64,000 bases of DNA from the NCBI RefSeq assembly GCF_032884065.1, contig NC_088880.1:36882827-36946826 (forward strand). Reading direction: 5' to 3'. Each line of letters begins with the position of its first letter. The stretch's first letter is position 1. The notes under the pieces are model-generated. The model was not told the DNA's origin and did no database searches. It saw only the letters and a program-made list of their open reading frames with translations. Positions 1 through 9,782 of this stretch are shown here, piece after piece. The DNA comes from Artemia franciscana (lineage: Eukaryota; Arthropoda; Branchiopoda; Anostraca; Artemiidae). The translations under genes were made by a program, and so were the position numbers.

Positions 1-2
1 CA

Positions 3-1841
3 TATTCCCCTTTATTATCAAAAACATTTAATGCACACATAAACGTTGAATACTGTAACTCCGTAAAGGCAATCAAATAGATATGTAAATACGTCAACAA
101 AGGCAGTGACATGGCAGTTTTTGGCTTGCAGTCCGAAATCAAAGATTTCGATGAAATCGTAGAATATCAGGCTGGAAGATACATAAGCAGTAATGAAGCT
201 GTTTGGCGAATTCTTTCATTTCCGATACATGAACGTAGTCCAGCTGTTGTTCACTTAGCGGTACATTTACAGAATGGTCAACGTGTTTATTTCACGGAAA
301 CCAACGTGCAACAAAGAGTCCTGAATCCACCGGATACAACATTAACAGCTTTTTTTTCGCTTTGCAAAAATGATTCTTTTGCGAAAAAACTGCTGTATAC
401 TGAAGTGCCTTCGTATTACACGTGGAATACTAAAAATAAAGTATTTGAACGTCGAAAACAGGGTAAGTCAGTCGACGGCCAACCTACCATCTTCAAAGAT
501 ACCACGATAGGAAGACTCTACACCGTTCACCCCAATCAACATGAATGCTTCTTTCTACGCCTGCTTTTGGTGAATGTACCCGGTCCGACATCCTTTGAGT
601 ATTTGAGGACTGTAGATGGTACTATACATGACACTTACCGTAGTGCATGCCAAGCTCTGAATTTATTGGAGAATAACCAACATTTGGATAACTGCATCAA
701 TGACGCGTGCGAAACGTCAACCCCAAGTCAAATTCGTGCATTGTTTGGCATCATTTTAACAACTTGCTCTCCATCAGCTCCTACAGATTTACGGGAAAAA
801 TATAAGTCAAAAATGTCCGAAGATATACTTCATCGAAAACAGTTAGAGACGTCAGACATGACTTTTGATTTTACACCAGAAATTTATAACTACACTTTAG
901 TTGTTATAGAAGATTTTTGCATAAGTATGGCAAACAAACCTCTTCAGGGTTTGGGAATGCCTTCACCTAACCGTATCGCTGCTGTTTCGACATGTGTAGA
1001 ATTGGATCGTGAACAAAGTTACAGTACGAGTGATCTATTGTCGTATGTACAAAATAACATTTCCAAGTTAACGTCGGAACAAAAAGACATTTATGATACG
1101 ATAATGCATTGTGTCGATAACAACGTTGGAGAAATTTTCTTTTTGGATGCGCCAGGAGGTACTGGTAAAACGTTTGTGATAAAACTGATTCTGGCATCAA
1201 TTCGATCTAAAAATGATATAGCGTTGGCAATTGCGTCGTCCGGAATAGCCGCAACATTGCTGCCTGGTGGAAGAACTGCTCATTCCGCTTTGAAATTGCC
1301 TCTGAACTTGCATTCTACAGAAACTCCAACGTGCAATATTTCCAAATCATCTGGGATGGGTAAAGTATTGCAGCAATGCAAACTTATTATTTGGGATGAG
1401 TGCACAATGGCACACAAAAAATCGCTCGAGGCTCTGGATCAATGCTTGAAAGATTTGCGAGGGAAGTCGAAACCCTTTCGCAGCACCTTAATATTGCTTG
1501 CGGGAGATTTCAGGCAAACATTACCTATAATACCTAGATCAACTCCTGCAGACGAAATGAATGCTTGCCTGAAAAATTCTAATTTATGGGCACACGTAAA
1601 AACATTAAAATTAACTACAAATATGCGTGTCCGATTGCAAAACGATGACTCTGGTCAAACATTAAATGAAGCGGTTAATTATCCATCTGAATTTTTAAAT
1701 TCCATAGATCTTTCAGGGTTTCCACCACACGTGCTACAACTAAAAATAGGCGTACCAATAATATTGTTACGTAACATAAACCCACCAAAGCTTTGCAATG
1801 GCACTCGACTTGCCGTAAAAAAAAAACAATGGAAAACCTAA
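3..1841 (+). pseudogene. Helitron A: end of Rep domain plus Pif1-type helicase, internally deleted
   Basis: Remnant of a Helitron rolling-circle transposase. The frame is open from the window edge except for one TAG at 78-80. Before position 111 it reads YSPLL..KTFNAH..EYCNSVKAIK-stop-ICKYVNKGSD, the Rep tyrosine motif (Y-x3-Y-x2-K) with the first tyrosine codon replaced by the stop. After 111 comes the linker (IGRLYTVHPNQHECFFLRLL) and helicase motifs: Walker A GGTGKT near residue 348, Walker B IIWDECTMAHK near 426, LLAGDFRQTLPII near 461 and the TTNMR motif. At about 1662 the frame jumps from SGQT to [10 protein letters not shown], losing roughly 80-100 codons that are present in copy B (5935-6175). 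It ends out of frame in an A run at 1815-1824. The HUH motif would lie left of the window. Family identity is certain; the copy is dead. Confidence 0.9.
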
Positions 1842-2155
1842 TAGAGGCCACAATCCTGACAGGGCCTTTTGAGGGTGAGGCTGTTCTTATTCCTCGCATT
1901 CCCATGATTCCAACAGATCTGCCTTTTCAATTTAAAAGATTGCAATTCCCAATTCGATTAGCATTTGCATTCACCATTAACAAAGCTCAAGGTCAATCAT
2001 TAGAAAAATGTGGTATTGATCTTAATACTGATTGTTTTTCCCATGGACAATTGTACGTTGCATGTTCGAGGGTCGGTAAACCTGACAATCTATTTATATG
2101 CAGCGAGAATTGGACAGCGAAGAATGTTGTATATTCGCAAGTTTTACGCAGTTAA
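1793..2155 (+). pseudogene. Helitron A: helicase C-terminus in shifted frame
   Basis: Continuation of the Helitron helicase after the poly-A frameshift near 1815-1828. It reads TMENLIEATILTGPFEGEAV, then the last superfamily-1 helicase motifs: FTINKAQGQSLEKCGIDL and [14 protein letters not shown], and stops after VVYSQVLRS. The A run is 10 nt here and 7 nt in copy B at 6330-6336, where the frame is kept. This points to slippage of a homopolymer inside the gene. Confidence 0.85.
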
Positions 2156-2166
2156 TTTGTATTTCG

Positions 2167-2666
2167 GAACCAAATGAAGCGGTTAATTATCCATCTGAAT
2201 TTTTAAATTCCATAGATCCTTCAGGGTGTCCACCACACCTGCTACAACTAAAAATAGGCGTACCAATAATACTTTTAAGAAATATCAACCCACCAAAGCT
2301 TTGCAATGGCACGCGACTTGCCGTAAAAAAAAAAAAACAATGGAAAACCTAATAGATGCCACAATCTTGACAGGGCCTTATGAGGGTGAGGCTGTTCTTA
2401 TTCCTCGCATTCCTATGATTCCAACGGATCTGCTTTTTCAATTTAAAAGATTGCAATTCCCAATTCGATTAGCATTTGCAACCACCATCAACAAAGCTCA
2501 AGGGCAATCACTAGAAAAATGCGGTATAGATCTTAATACAGATTGCTTTACCAATGTACAATTGTATGTTGCATCTTTGAGGGTCGGTAAACCTGACAAT
2601 CTATTTATACGCACAGACAATGGGACAGCGAAGACTGTTGTATATTCACAAGTTTTACGTAGTTAA
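2167..2666 (+). pseudogene. Tandem second copy of the Helitron helicase C-terminus
   Basis: A second, diverged copy of 1664-2155 follows directly. It starts at [12 protein letters not shown], keeps [12 protein letters not shown], shifts frame in an even longer A run (2325-2336), and continues with [13 protein letters not shown] to the motif INKAQGQSLEKCGIDL and the same VVYSQVLRS stop. The conserved CSRVGKPDN has become SLRVGKPDN. It looks like a partial tandem duplication of one element or end-to-end capture of a second one. It cannot be a functional protein alone because it lacks the ATP-binding half. Confidence 0.85.
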
Positions 2667-2693
2667 TTTGTATTGTATCTATCTATCTATCTA

Positions 2694-3035
2694 TCTATAT
2701 AAAAACGAGTTGTGTGTATGCATGTTTGTTTGTTTGTAAAAAGAGCGTTTGCATATGACGTCATTATTAGTACATACGGCTTTGTATATGGACAGACAAT
2801 GGGAAAGCCAAGAATGTTGTATATTCGCAATTTTTACGTAGTTTGAAAAACATATATAAATCTATCTATATTCACAGGTGGGACACAGGGACACAACTAC
2901 AATGGCGCGTAACTAATATGGCGCGTAACTAATATGACGCGTAACGACTTACGCGCGCGGGGGGGCTTGGGGGGGCGCGAAGCACCCCCACCAACTAGGT
3001 GTTGGGGTGGCGCGAAGCGCCACCCCAACAGCTAG
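2694..3035 (+). mobile_element. Short non-autonomous Helitron (342 bp)
   Basis: Starts with a 5' TC terminus (TCTATATAAAAACGAGTTG) inside an (ATCT)n run and ends with a GC hairpin and CTAG at 3032-3035, as Helitrons do. It carries only the 5' end (GTTTGCATATGACGTCA) fused to the last few codons and 3' UTR of the autonomous element (GGTGGGACACAGGGACACAA and the GCGCGTAAC stretch). No protein is encoded. It is directly abutted by the next element at 3036. Confidence 0.8.
3001..3029 (+). other. Helitron 3'-terminal hairpin
   Basis: Perfect 13-bp stem GTTGGGGTGGCGC / GCGCCACCCCAAC with a GAA loop, two bases before CTAG (3032-3035). In Helitrons the 3' hairpin marks the end of the transferred strand. 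A second, related hairpin precedes it at about 2972-2992 (GGGGGCGCGAAGCacCCCC), now with a mismatch. Confidence 0.85.
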
Positions 3036-3118
3036 TCTATATATATAGATAAGTTGTCTGTGTGTGGATCTGTGGATCAGGTGACGTCATGTTTGTTCGC
3101 ATATGACGTGTGAATTAT

Positions 3119-3955
3119 TTCACACTAATACAAAAGAAGAAAAAAACTAAAAAAGGTAAAAACTACAAAAAAAACTAAAAAGAAAAAAAACTAAAAAAGC
3201 TAAAAAACTAAAAAAAGGTAAAAATCTAATAACTAAAAAAAAACTGAAAAAAATAAAAAAGGCAAAAACTACAAAAAAAATAAAAACTAATAAAAAAACT
3301 AAAAAAGCTAAAAAACTAAAAAAACTAAAAAAACTAAAAAAGGGTAAAAAACTAAAAAAAACTAAAAACTAAAAAAGAAAAAAACTAAAAAAAAGGAAAA
3401 AACTGAAAAATAAAAGAGAAAAAGAAAACTAAAAAAATATGAATAAATATATATAAAAATAAGTTGTTTGTGGGTTATGTCTGTCTGTCTGTCTGTCGAG
3501 TGACGTCGTGTTTGTCCGCATTTGACGTCTGAATTATTTCACACTAATACAAAAGAAGAAAAAAAACTAAAAAAGGTAAAAACTACAAAAAAAAACTAAA
3601 AAGAAAAAAAACTAAAAAAGCTAAAAAACTAAAAAAAAAACTAAAAAAAGGTAAAAAACTAAAAACTAAAAAAACCTGAAAAAACTAAAAAAAGGCAAAA
3701 ACTAAAAAAAAACTAAAAACTAATAAAAAAACTAAAAAAGCTAAAAACTAAAAAAACTAAAAAAACTAAAAAAAGGTAAAAAACAAAAAAAAACTAAAAA
3801 CTAAAAAAGAAAAATCTAAATAAAAATGGTAAAAACTAAAAAAAACTAAAAACTAATAAAAAAACTAAAAAATCTAAAAATCTAAATAAACTAAAAAAGA
3901 AAAAAAAAGGAAAAAAATAAAGGAGAAAAACAAAACTAAAAAACGAATGTATATA
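3119..3955 (+). repeat. A-rich (ACTAAAAAA)n low-complexity tract, duplicated
   Basis: About 830 bp built from imperfect units such as AACTAAAAAAGG and GGTAAAAACT. The block after TTATTTCACACTAATACAAA occurs twice (near 3112 and 3533), so the tract has been tandemly duplicated with its 5' flank. The reverse complement recurs at about 9040-9720 in the inverted Helitron. Open frames on the minus strand here are phenylalanine-rich artefacts. Confidence 0.8.
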
Positions 3956-3956
3956 C

Positions 3957-4260
3957 AGACCGGGACACCGGGATACAAATGACGACCGGGACACAGGGAA
4001 TATAAATGACGACCGGGACACAGGGACACAACTACAATGGGGACGCTGGGGGGCACAGGGGGATATAAATGACGACCGGGACACCGGGACACAAGGAATA
4101 TAAATGACGCCCGGGACACTCAAAGAGAAATCACAGACTGGAACACCGGGACACAAATGACGACCGGGACACAGGGAATATAAATGACGACCGGGACACA
4201 GGGACATAACTACAAAGGGGACGCCGGGGTGCACAGGGGGATATATAAATGACGATGGCG
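3957..4260 (+). repeat. 27-bp minisatellite (GACCGGGACACAGGGAATAT...)
   Basis: Tandem, imperfect units of about 27 bp containing GACCGGGACAC and AGGGAATATAAATGAC, interspersed with a longer segment (GGGGACGCNGGGGGGCACAGG). It lies inside the Helitron just before the helicase 3' fragment. The same units appear at 5271-5410 and, inverted, at 8788-9782. Confidence 0.85.
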
Positions 4261-4261
4261 A

Positions 4262-4466
4262 CTCAGGGAATGGTCGATTAGCAATCACCATCAACAAAGC
4301 TCAAGGGCAATCATTAGAATCATGAGGTATAGATCTGAATACGGATTGTTTTCCCATGGACCATTATATGTTGCATGTTCAAGAGTCGGTAAACCTGACA
4401 ATCTATTTATATGCACAGACAATGGGACAGCAAAGAATGTTGTATATTCGCAAGTTTTACGTAGTT
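4262..4466 (+). pseudogene. Helitron helicase C-terminal fragment
   Basis: Encodes the last helicase motif only: the reading LAITINKAQGQSLES is followed by a TGA where C/G codons stand in copies at 2013 and 2520, then [23 protein letters not shown] and VVYSQVLRS with the usual TAA. It is the captured 3' end of the autonomous element and is inactive. Confidence 0.85.
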
Positions 4467-4469
4467 AAA

Positions 4470-4472
<3 letters not shown>

Positions 4473-4526
<54 letters not shown>
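4473..4526. repeat. (AT)n microsatellite
   Basis: About 27 AT units in the Helitron 3' UTR. The same site is only about 10 bp of AT at 2853-2863 and 6659-6666 but 112 bp in the inverted copy at 8479-8590, so the tract expanded within the element. Confidence 0.95.
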
Positions 4527-4528
<2 letters not shown>

Positions 4529-4651
4529 ATCTATATTCACAGGTGGGACATAGGGACACAACTACAATGGCGCGTAACTAATATGGCGCGTAACGACTTA
4601 CGCGCGCGGAAGGGGGCTTGGGGGGGCGCGAAGCGCCCCCACCAACTAGGT

Positions 4652-4680
4652 GTTGGGGTGGCGCGAAGCGCCACCCCAAC
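4652..4680 (+). other. Helitron 3'-terminal hairpin
   Basis: Perfect 13-bp stem with GAA loop, identical to that at 3001-3029, followed by AG and CTAG (4683-4686). A companion hairpin GGGGGCGC-GAA-GCGCCCCC lies just upstream at about 4622-4640. After CTAG only TA separates it from the next 5' TC at 4689. Confidence 0.85.
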
Positions 4681-4840
4681 AGCTAGTATCTATATAAAAA
4701 TAAGTTGTCTGTCTGTCTGTGGATCAGGTGACGTCATGTTTCTGTGTCGGCTGACGTCATGAAATTAGTTGTCGTCATTTTTGTTTGACGGTGAAGTCAT
4801 TCAAGATATTTAAGACATATGTTCACGTAGAAATCTATTA

Positions 4841-5191
4841 ATGTTTAAGTTTAAAATGACTGATGAACTTACCATGGCAAAAGCCGATGAAGATGCTCAA
4901 AGAGCCTATGCCAAAAAACTTGCTGCTGATAGAGAAAGTCAGAAAAGAAAGCGTGCCGAGGAATCAAAAGAACAGCAAGGAAACAGGCTTGAGGCTAAAG
5001 AACGCAAAACCGCGCAGTTAGATGAAGATCCGCCTGGAGAGCGAGAGTCAACACATATCAAAACTGAAAATGATAGCGATGATGATTGGGTTTGGGATTT
5101 TGACTTGGATAAGGTCATCAATGCCTACCAGATTTTAGTTAAAAAAACAAAGGTTCGGCGATATGTATTTCACAGTGAAGCTGAAAAATAA
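4841..5191 (+). CDS. N-terminal charged region of a Helitron protein (fragment)
   Basis: Open frame of 116 codons. The likely start is the ATG at 4856 (TTTAAAATGACTGATGAA), because a parallel start (GTAAAATGACTGAAGAA) recurs near 5488 after a similar leader. The protein is highly charged and probably coiled-coil (AKKLAADRESQKRKRAEES, EQQGNRLEAKERKTAQL), a pattern common before the Rep domain in arthropod Helitron proteins. It ends in an acidic stretch (DSDDDWVWDFDLD) and a basic tail. It runs out in A-rich sequence rather than into Rep. It is likely a leftover 5' piece; expression is unknown. Confidence 0.5.
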   Translation: MFKFKMTDELTMAKADEDAQRAYAKKLAADRESQKRKRAEESKEQQGNRLEAKERKTAQLDEDPPGERESTHIKTENDSDDDWVWDFDLDKVINAYQILVKKTKVRRYVFHSEAEK

Positions 5192-5270
5192 AGAAAAAAA
5201 AGAAAACTGAAAAAAAATAAAAATGTAAAAAACTAAAAAATACTAAAAAGAAAAAACACTCAAAGAGAAA

Positions 5271-5410
5271 TTACAGACCGGGACACAAATGACGACCTGG
5301 ACAGAGGGAATATAAATAACGACCGGGACATTCAAAGAGAAATTACAGACTGGGATACCGGGACACAAATGACGACCGGGACACAGGGAATATAAATGAC
5401 GACCAGGAAA
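5271..5410 (+). repeat. 27-bp minisatellite, second block
   Basis: Shorter array of the GACCGGGACAC / GGGAATATAAATGACGACC units also seen at 3957-4260, with CAAAGAGAAATTACAGAC spacers. Confidence 0.75.
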
Positions 5411-5520
5411 CAGGTATTTAAGAATATCGTTCAAAGACAAATTTTTAATTGTAAGAAGACCGTTGAAAGAGAAATTTCTTATTGTAAAATGACTGAAGAA
5501 CCTACAATGGCAACGGTACC

Positions 5521-6352
5521 AACTGCATCAATGACGCGTGCGAAACGTCAACCCCAAGTCAAATTCGTGCATTGTTTGGCATCATTTTAACTACTTGCTC
5601 TCCATCAGCTCCTACAGAGTTATGGGAAAAATATAAGTCAAAAATGTCCGAAGATATACTCCATCGAAAACAGTTAGAGACGTCAGATATGACTTTTGAT
5701 TTTACATCAGAAATTTATAACTACACTTTAGTTATTATAGAAGATTTGTGCGTACGTATGGCAAACAAACCTCTTCAGGATTTGGGAATGCCTTCACCTA
5801 ACCATATCGCTGCTGTTTCGACATGTGTAGAATTGAATCGTGAACAAAGTTACAGTACGAGTCATCTATTGTCGTATATACAAAATAACATTTCCAAGTT
5901 AACGTCGGAACAAAAAGACATTTATGATACGATAGACTCAATTTCAGGACGTATACAACTACCTGCTGATTTCTGTAATTTAGTGACGTCCAAAAATGAA
6001 TTGATTGAAAAAGTATTTCCGAATATACTAAAAAATTATAAAAATAATAAATGGCTAAGTGAAAGAGCGATTCTCGCACCCAAAAATATAGACGTCCACG
6101 AAATCAACAATATTGTTTTGACCAAGATTCGAGACCAGGCAGTCCTTTACAAGTCAGTCGACACAGTTTTGGAACCAAATGAAGCGGTTAATTATCCATC
6201 TGAATTTCTAAATTCCATAGATGTTTCAGGGTTTCCACCACACGTGCTACAACTAAAAATAGGCGTACCAATAATACTTTTAAGAAATATCAACCCACCA
6301 AAGCTTTGCAATGGCACAGGACTTGCCGTAAAAAAAACAATGGAAAACCTAA
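5521..6352 (+). pseudogene. Helitron B helicase with the ATPase core deleted
   Basis: In one frame. 5521-5934 matches the pre-Walker region of copy A (NCINDACETSTPSQIRALFG to SEQKDIYDTI). At 5934/5935 it jumps to DSISGRIQLPADFCNL, a region copy A has lost, then runs through [24 protein letters not shown] and [12 protein letters not shown] to MENLIE at about 6352, where it fuses to unrelated codons and stops near 6438. The Walker A and B segment is missing. Copies A and B therefore carry complementary deletions. The A run after GLAV is 7 nt and keeps frame. Confidence 0.85.
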
Positions 6353-6445
6353 TAGAATCATTATTAGTACATACGGCTTTGTATATGCACAGACAATGGG
6401 AAAGCCAAGAATGTTGTATATTCGCAATTTTTACGTAGTTTAACT

Positions 6446-6606
6446 GCTGCAGACGAAATGAATGCTTGCCTGAAAAATTCTAATTTATGGGCACACGTAA
6501 AGATATTAAAATTAACTACAAATATGCGTCTCTGATTGCAAAACGATGACTCTGGTCAAACATTTTCAGATCAATTGCTGGCAATTGGAAACGGAAAGCT
6601 CCCAGT
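6446..6606 (+). pseudogene. Displaced helicase segment (out of order)
   Basis: Encodes ADEMNACLKNSNLWAHVK, LKLTTNMRL, a stop (CTCTGA) and LQNDDSGQTFSDQLLAIGNG to KLPV. In an intact helicase this segment lies before DSISGR, which here sits 500 bp upstream at 5935. It ends at CCCAGTA, just where the 5935 segment would begin, then joins a second copy of the 3' tail (GGGAAAGCCAAAAATATTG). Confidence 0.8.
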
Positions 6607-6809
6607 AGTGGGAAAGCCAAAAATATTGTATATTCGCAATTTTTACGTAGTTTGAAACACATATATAAATCTATCTATATTCACAGGTGGGACACAGGGA
6701 CACAACTACAATGGTGCGTAACTAATATGGCGCGTAACGACTTACGCGCGCGGGGGGGCTTGGGGGGGTGCGAAGCGCCCCACCAACTAACAACCAATAA
6801 CAACCAACT

Positions 6810-6838
6810 GTTGGAGTGGCGCGAAGCGCCACCCCAAC
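6810..6838 (+). other. Helitron 3'-terminal hairpin
   Basis: 13-bp stem GTTGGAGTGGCGC / GCGCCACCCCAAC (one A/C mismatch), GAA loop, then AG and CTAG (6841-6844) and T. It marks the 3' end of Helitron B. Confidence 0.85.
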
Positions 6839-6843
6839 AGCTA

Positions 6844-6847
<4 letters not shown>

Positions 6848-6939
<92 letters not shown>
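6848..6939. repeat. (AT)n microsatellite between Helitron B and RT fragment
   Basis: About 46 AT units starting 3 bp after the Helitron 3' T and ending exactly where the reverse transcriptase frame becomes recognisable. Confidence 0.95.
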
Positions 6940-6942
<3 letters not shown>

Positions 6943-7538
6943 GAATTCCCATGGGGGGGAATGCCAGCCCATTTATAGCTGACTTGTTTTTAAGTCAACT
7001 AGAATATAAATATATGATGGATAAGAATAATCCAATTAATTTAAAACATGCTTTGTCAAATAATAAAAGATATTTAGATGATATTTTGGTCTTAAATTGT
7101 AAGGATTTCATTGATATTTCTAAAAATATATATCCATCAGAGCTTATTCTTGAGCCTAGTCATGGCGCTGGTCATGAAGATCATTTCTTAGATTTAAATA
7201 TTAATATTTGTGATAATAATAAATTAAGTTTTAAAATGTATAATAAAACGGATGATTTTGATTTTGAAGTGATTAGTTTCCCATTCCCTGAAAGTAATAT
7301 ACACTCAAATATCACATATTCAGCGTTTTTCTCACAGTTACTTCGTTATGCAAGGATTTGTAGTAATTATATTGATTTTAAAAATAGATGTAAAATCTTA
7401 AGCCAAAAATTGATATCAAGAGGTTTTTCTGCAAATAAATTAACTTGGCAATTTAAAAAATTTAGTTTTCATTATAACGAACTTTTAAATAAATATCAAA
7501 AGAATTATCTAGAAATACTTAAAGAAATTTTTGACTAA
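6940..7538 (+). pseudogene. 5'-truncated reverse transcriptase (C-terminal half)
   Basis: Continuous frame starting at [16 protein letters not shown], the RT motif B (GxPxGxxxSP), followed by motif C KRYLDDILVLN with the YLDD catalytic pair and a motif D-like HEDHFLDLNI. The tail (ISFPFPESNIHSN, AFFSQLLRYARICSNYIDF, SRGFSANKLTWQFKKF) is a domain I associate with a broad invertebrate retroelement group. No endonuclease is visible. The catalytic residues present are intact, but the fingers and motif A are missing, cut at the TA tract. A Penelope-like or related assignment is possible but not proven. Stop at 7536-7538. Confidence 0.75.
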
Positions 7539-8185
7539 TTTCGGAGGTTCGAGAAATGTTGTCACAGCGCCATTTATTTTGAATTGTGTTTCTATTTGAG
7601 CGGAATTTTTAAAAAATTAGCCACATGGTAAAGATGAATTATATAATTGTTTAGTTCATTCAGGTTTTTTGCAATGTGTTAATATTTGTGATTTGGTAAA
7701 ATTTATAATATTTAGTTTACCTATTGTTGCTAAAGGGAGGGATATATTAACAGGATAAGCTTGTTTTGGTTTTACTTGGTTGTTTTACATTTGCTGTTTT
7801 TTTTCATAGACATGTATTTTGGGGGTGATACCTGACGCGGGGATGCCATGGATATTCTGTGGTAGCCACAACACTGTGCTGGGTAGAGAATTTAGAGTGG
7901 CGAAACCCTATATAGGCCAGTGTATTCTCCTGATGAGCCCTTATGTTGGGTGTTGCCTCTGAATTATTTGTCTATATTATTTTTTCTATGGTTTGGTAAA
8001 TGACGACTTATACTTATTGACGACATGACTGCCTGTCCATGGATTATTCTTTATGGTTGATTGTGTGTGGCTATGCTGTTTGACCTATGTGATTGTATGG
8101 ATGAGTAGGGTTAAGGCCTCATTCAAGTGCTGGTCTATATTAATCACTAATTTAGGAAAACAGTCTTCCTTTTCTCCTTCTGTCT

Positions 8186-8233
<48 letters not shown>
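7539..8233 (+). other. 3' flank/UTR of the RT element ending in poly-T
   Basis: Non-coding region after the RT stop. It holds a GC-balanced, structured block (about 7830-7965: GATACCTGACGCGGGGATGCC, CACAACACTGTGCTGGGTAG) unlike the AT-rich surroundings and ends in an uninterrupted run of 46 T (8188-8233), possibly the end of an inverted or poly-A-carrying insertion. Confidence 0.5.
7886..7964 (+). ncRNA. Possible hammerhead-like ribozyme motif
   Basis: GTA, then GAGAAT (7886-7891) pairs with ATTCTC (7924-7929), with inner pairs TGG/CCA and the palindrome CCTATATAGG. ATTCTC is followed at once by CTGATGA (7930-7936), the conserved hammerhead sequence, and GCCC (7937-7940) can pair with GGGT. 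The expected GAAA is not in the right place (TGAATTA at 7960-7966), so it is either decayed or a coincidence. Hammerheads are known in Penelope-like elements. Confidence 0.3.
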
Positions 8234-8234
<1 letters not shown>

Positions 8235-8269
8235 TGTTTGTGCTGTAGCATTGGTGATTTCTCTTTTCA

Positions 8270-8271
<2 letters not shown>

Positions 8272-8318
<47 letters not shown>
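8272..8318. repeat. (AT)n microsatellite
   Basis: About 23 AT units between the poly-T end of the RT element and the inverted Helitron end at 8323. Confidence 0.95.
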
Positions 8319-8322
<4 letters not shown>

Positions 8323-8476
8323 CTAGCTTGGTGGTATATATATACAAATACAAATACTTGGTGGGGGTGCTTTGCGCCCTCCCAAGCCCCCCCCCCCCCC
8401 CGCGCGCGTAAGTCGTTACGCGCCATATTAGTTACGTGCCATTGTAGTTGTGTCCCTATGTCCCACCTGTGAATAT

Positions 8477-8790
<314 letters not shown>

Positions 8791-9782
8791 TTCCCTGTGT
8801 CGCCGTCGTCATTTATATATCCCCCTGTGCCCCCCGGCGTCCCCGTTGTAGTTGTGTCCCTGTGTCCCGGTCGTCATTTATATTCCCTGTGTCCCGGTCG
8901 TCATTTGTGTCCCGGTTTCCCAGTCTGTGATTTCTCTTTGAGTGTCCCAGGCGTCATTTATATTCCTTGTGTCCCGGTGTCCCCGTCGTCATTTGTGTTC
9001 CGGTGTCCCGGTCTGTATATACATTGGTTTTTGAATTGGTCTTTTTTTTAGTTTTTAGTTTTTTACCTTTTTTTTAGTTTTTTTAGTTATACCTCATGAT
9101 TCTAATGATTGCCCTTGAGCTTTGTTGATGGTGATTGCTAATCGACCATTCCCTGTGTCGCCGTCGTCATTTATATATCCCCCTGTGCCCCCCGGCGTCC
9201 CCGTTGTAGTTGTGTCCCTGTGTCCTGGTCGTCATTTATATTCCCTGTGTCCCGGTCGTCATTTGTGTCCCGGTGTCCCGGTCTGTATATACATTCGTTT
9301 TTGAATTGGTCTTTTTTTTTAGTTTTTAGTTTTTTACCTTTTTTCAGTTTTTTTAGTTATACCTCATGATTCTAATGATTTCCCTTAAGCTTTGTTGATG
9401 GTGCTTGCTAATCGAACATTCCCTGTGTCCCTGTCATCATTTATATATCCCCCTGTGCCCCCGGCGTCCCCGTTGTAGTTGTGTCCCGGTCGTCATTTAA
9501 ATTCCCTGTGTCCCGGTCGTCATTTGTTTCCCGGTGTCCCGGTCTGTATATACATTCGTTTTCGAAATGGTATATGATGAAATAAATTTTTGTGTTTTTC
9601 CCCTTTTTTTCTTTTTAGTTTTTTTTTTGGTTTTTACTTTTTTTTTAGTTTTTTTCTTTTTTATTTTTAGTTTTTTTGCAGTTTTTACCTTTTTTTTTAG
9701 TTTTTTTAGTTTTTTTTACTTATGTCCTGGTCGTCATTTATACTCCCTGTGTCCCGGTCGTCATTTGTGTCCCGGTGCTTTT

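Larger units (their letters stand above)
3036..4686 (+). mobile_element. Helitron derivative with A-rich and minisatellite interior
   Basis: Begins TCTATATATATAGATAAGTT immediately after the preceding CTAG and ends with hairpin 4652-4680 and CTAG 4683-4686. The interior holds a 5' region (GGTGACGTCATGTTTG), a ~421-bp tandem duplication (a second 5'-like segment near 3440-3540), a long A-rich tract, a 27-bp minisatellite, and a 3' coding fragment. The element is non-autonomous; it keeps both termini but no Rep or ATPase domain. Confidence 0.75.
4689..6844 (+). mobile_element. Helitron B (2.2 kb), rearranged
   Basis: Starts TCTATATAAAAATAAGTTG and ends with hairpin 6810-6838 and CTAG 6841-6844. 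It contains an N-terminal open frame (4841-5191), A-rich and minisatellite sequence, a second leader-like start region near 5440-5500, helicase fragments that are out of order, and the shared 3' UTR. It carries neither the Rep catalytic core nor the helicase Walker boxes, so it cannot move on its own. Confidence 0.85.

Noticed and set aside
3836..4297. 153-codon minus-strand frame rich in CPGRHLYS repeats
   Set aside because: It is the translation of the 27-bp minisatellite (27 = 9 codons keeps frame) and the A-rich tract; similar frames at 8764-9304 have the same cause.
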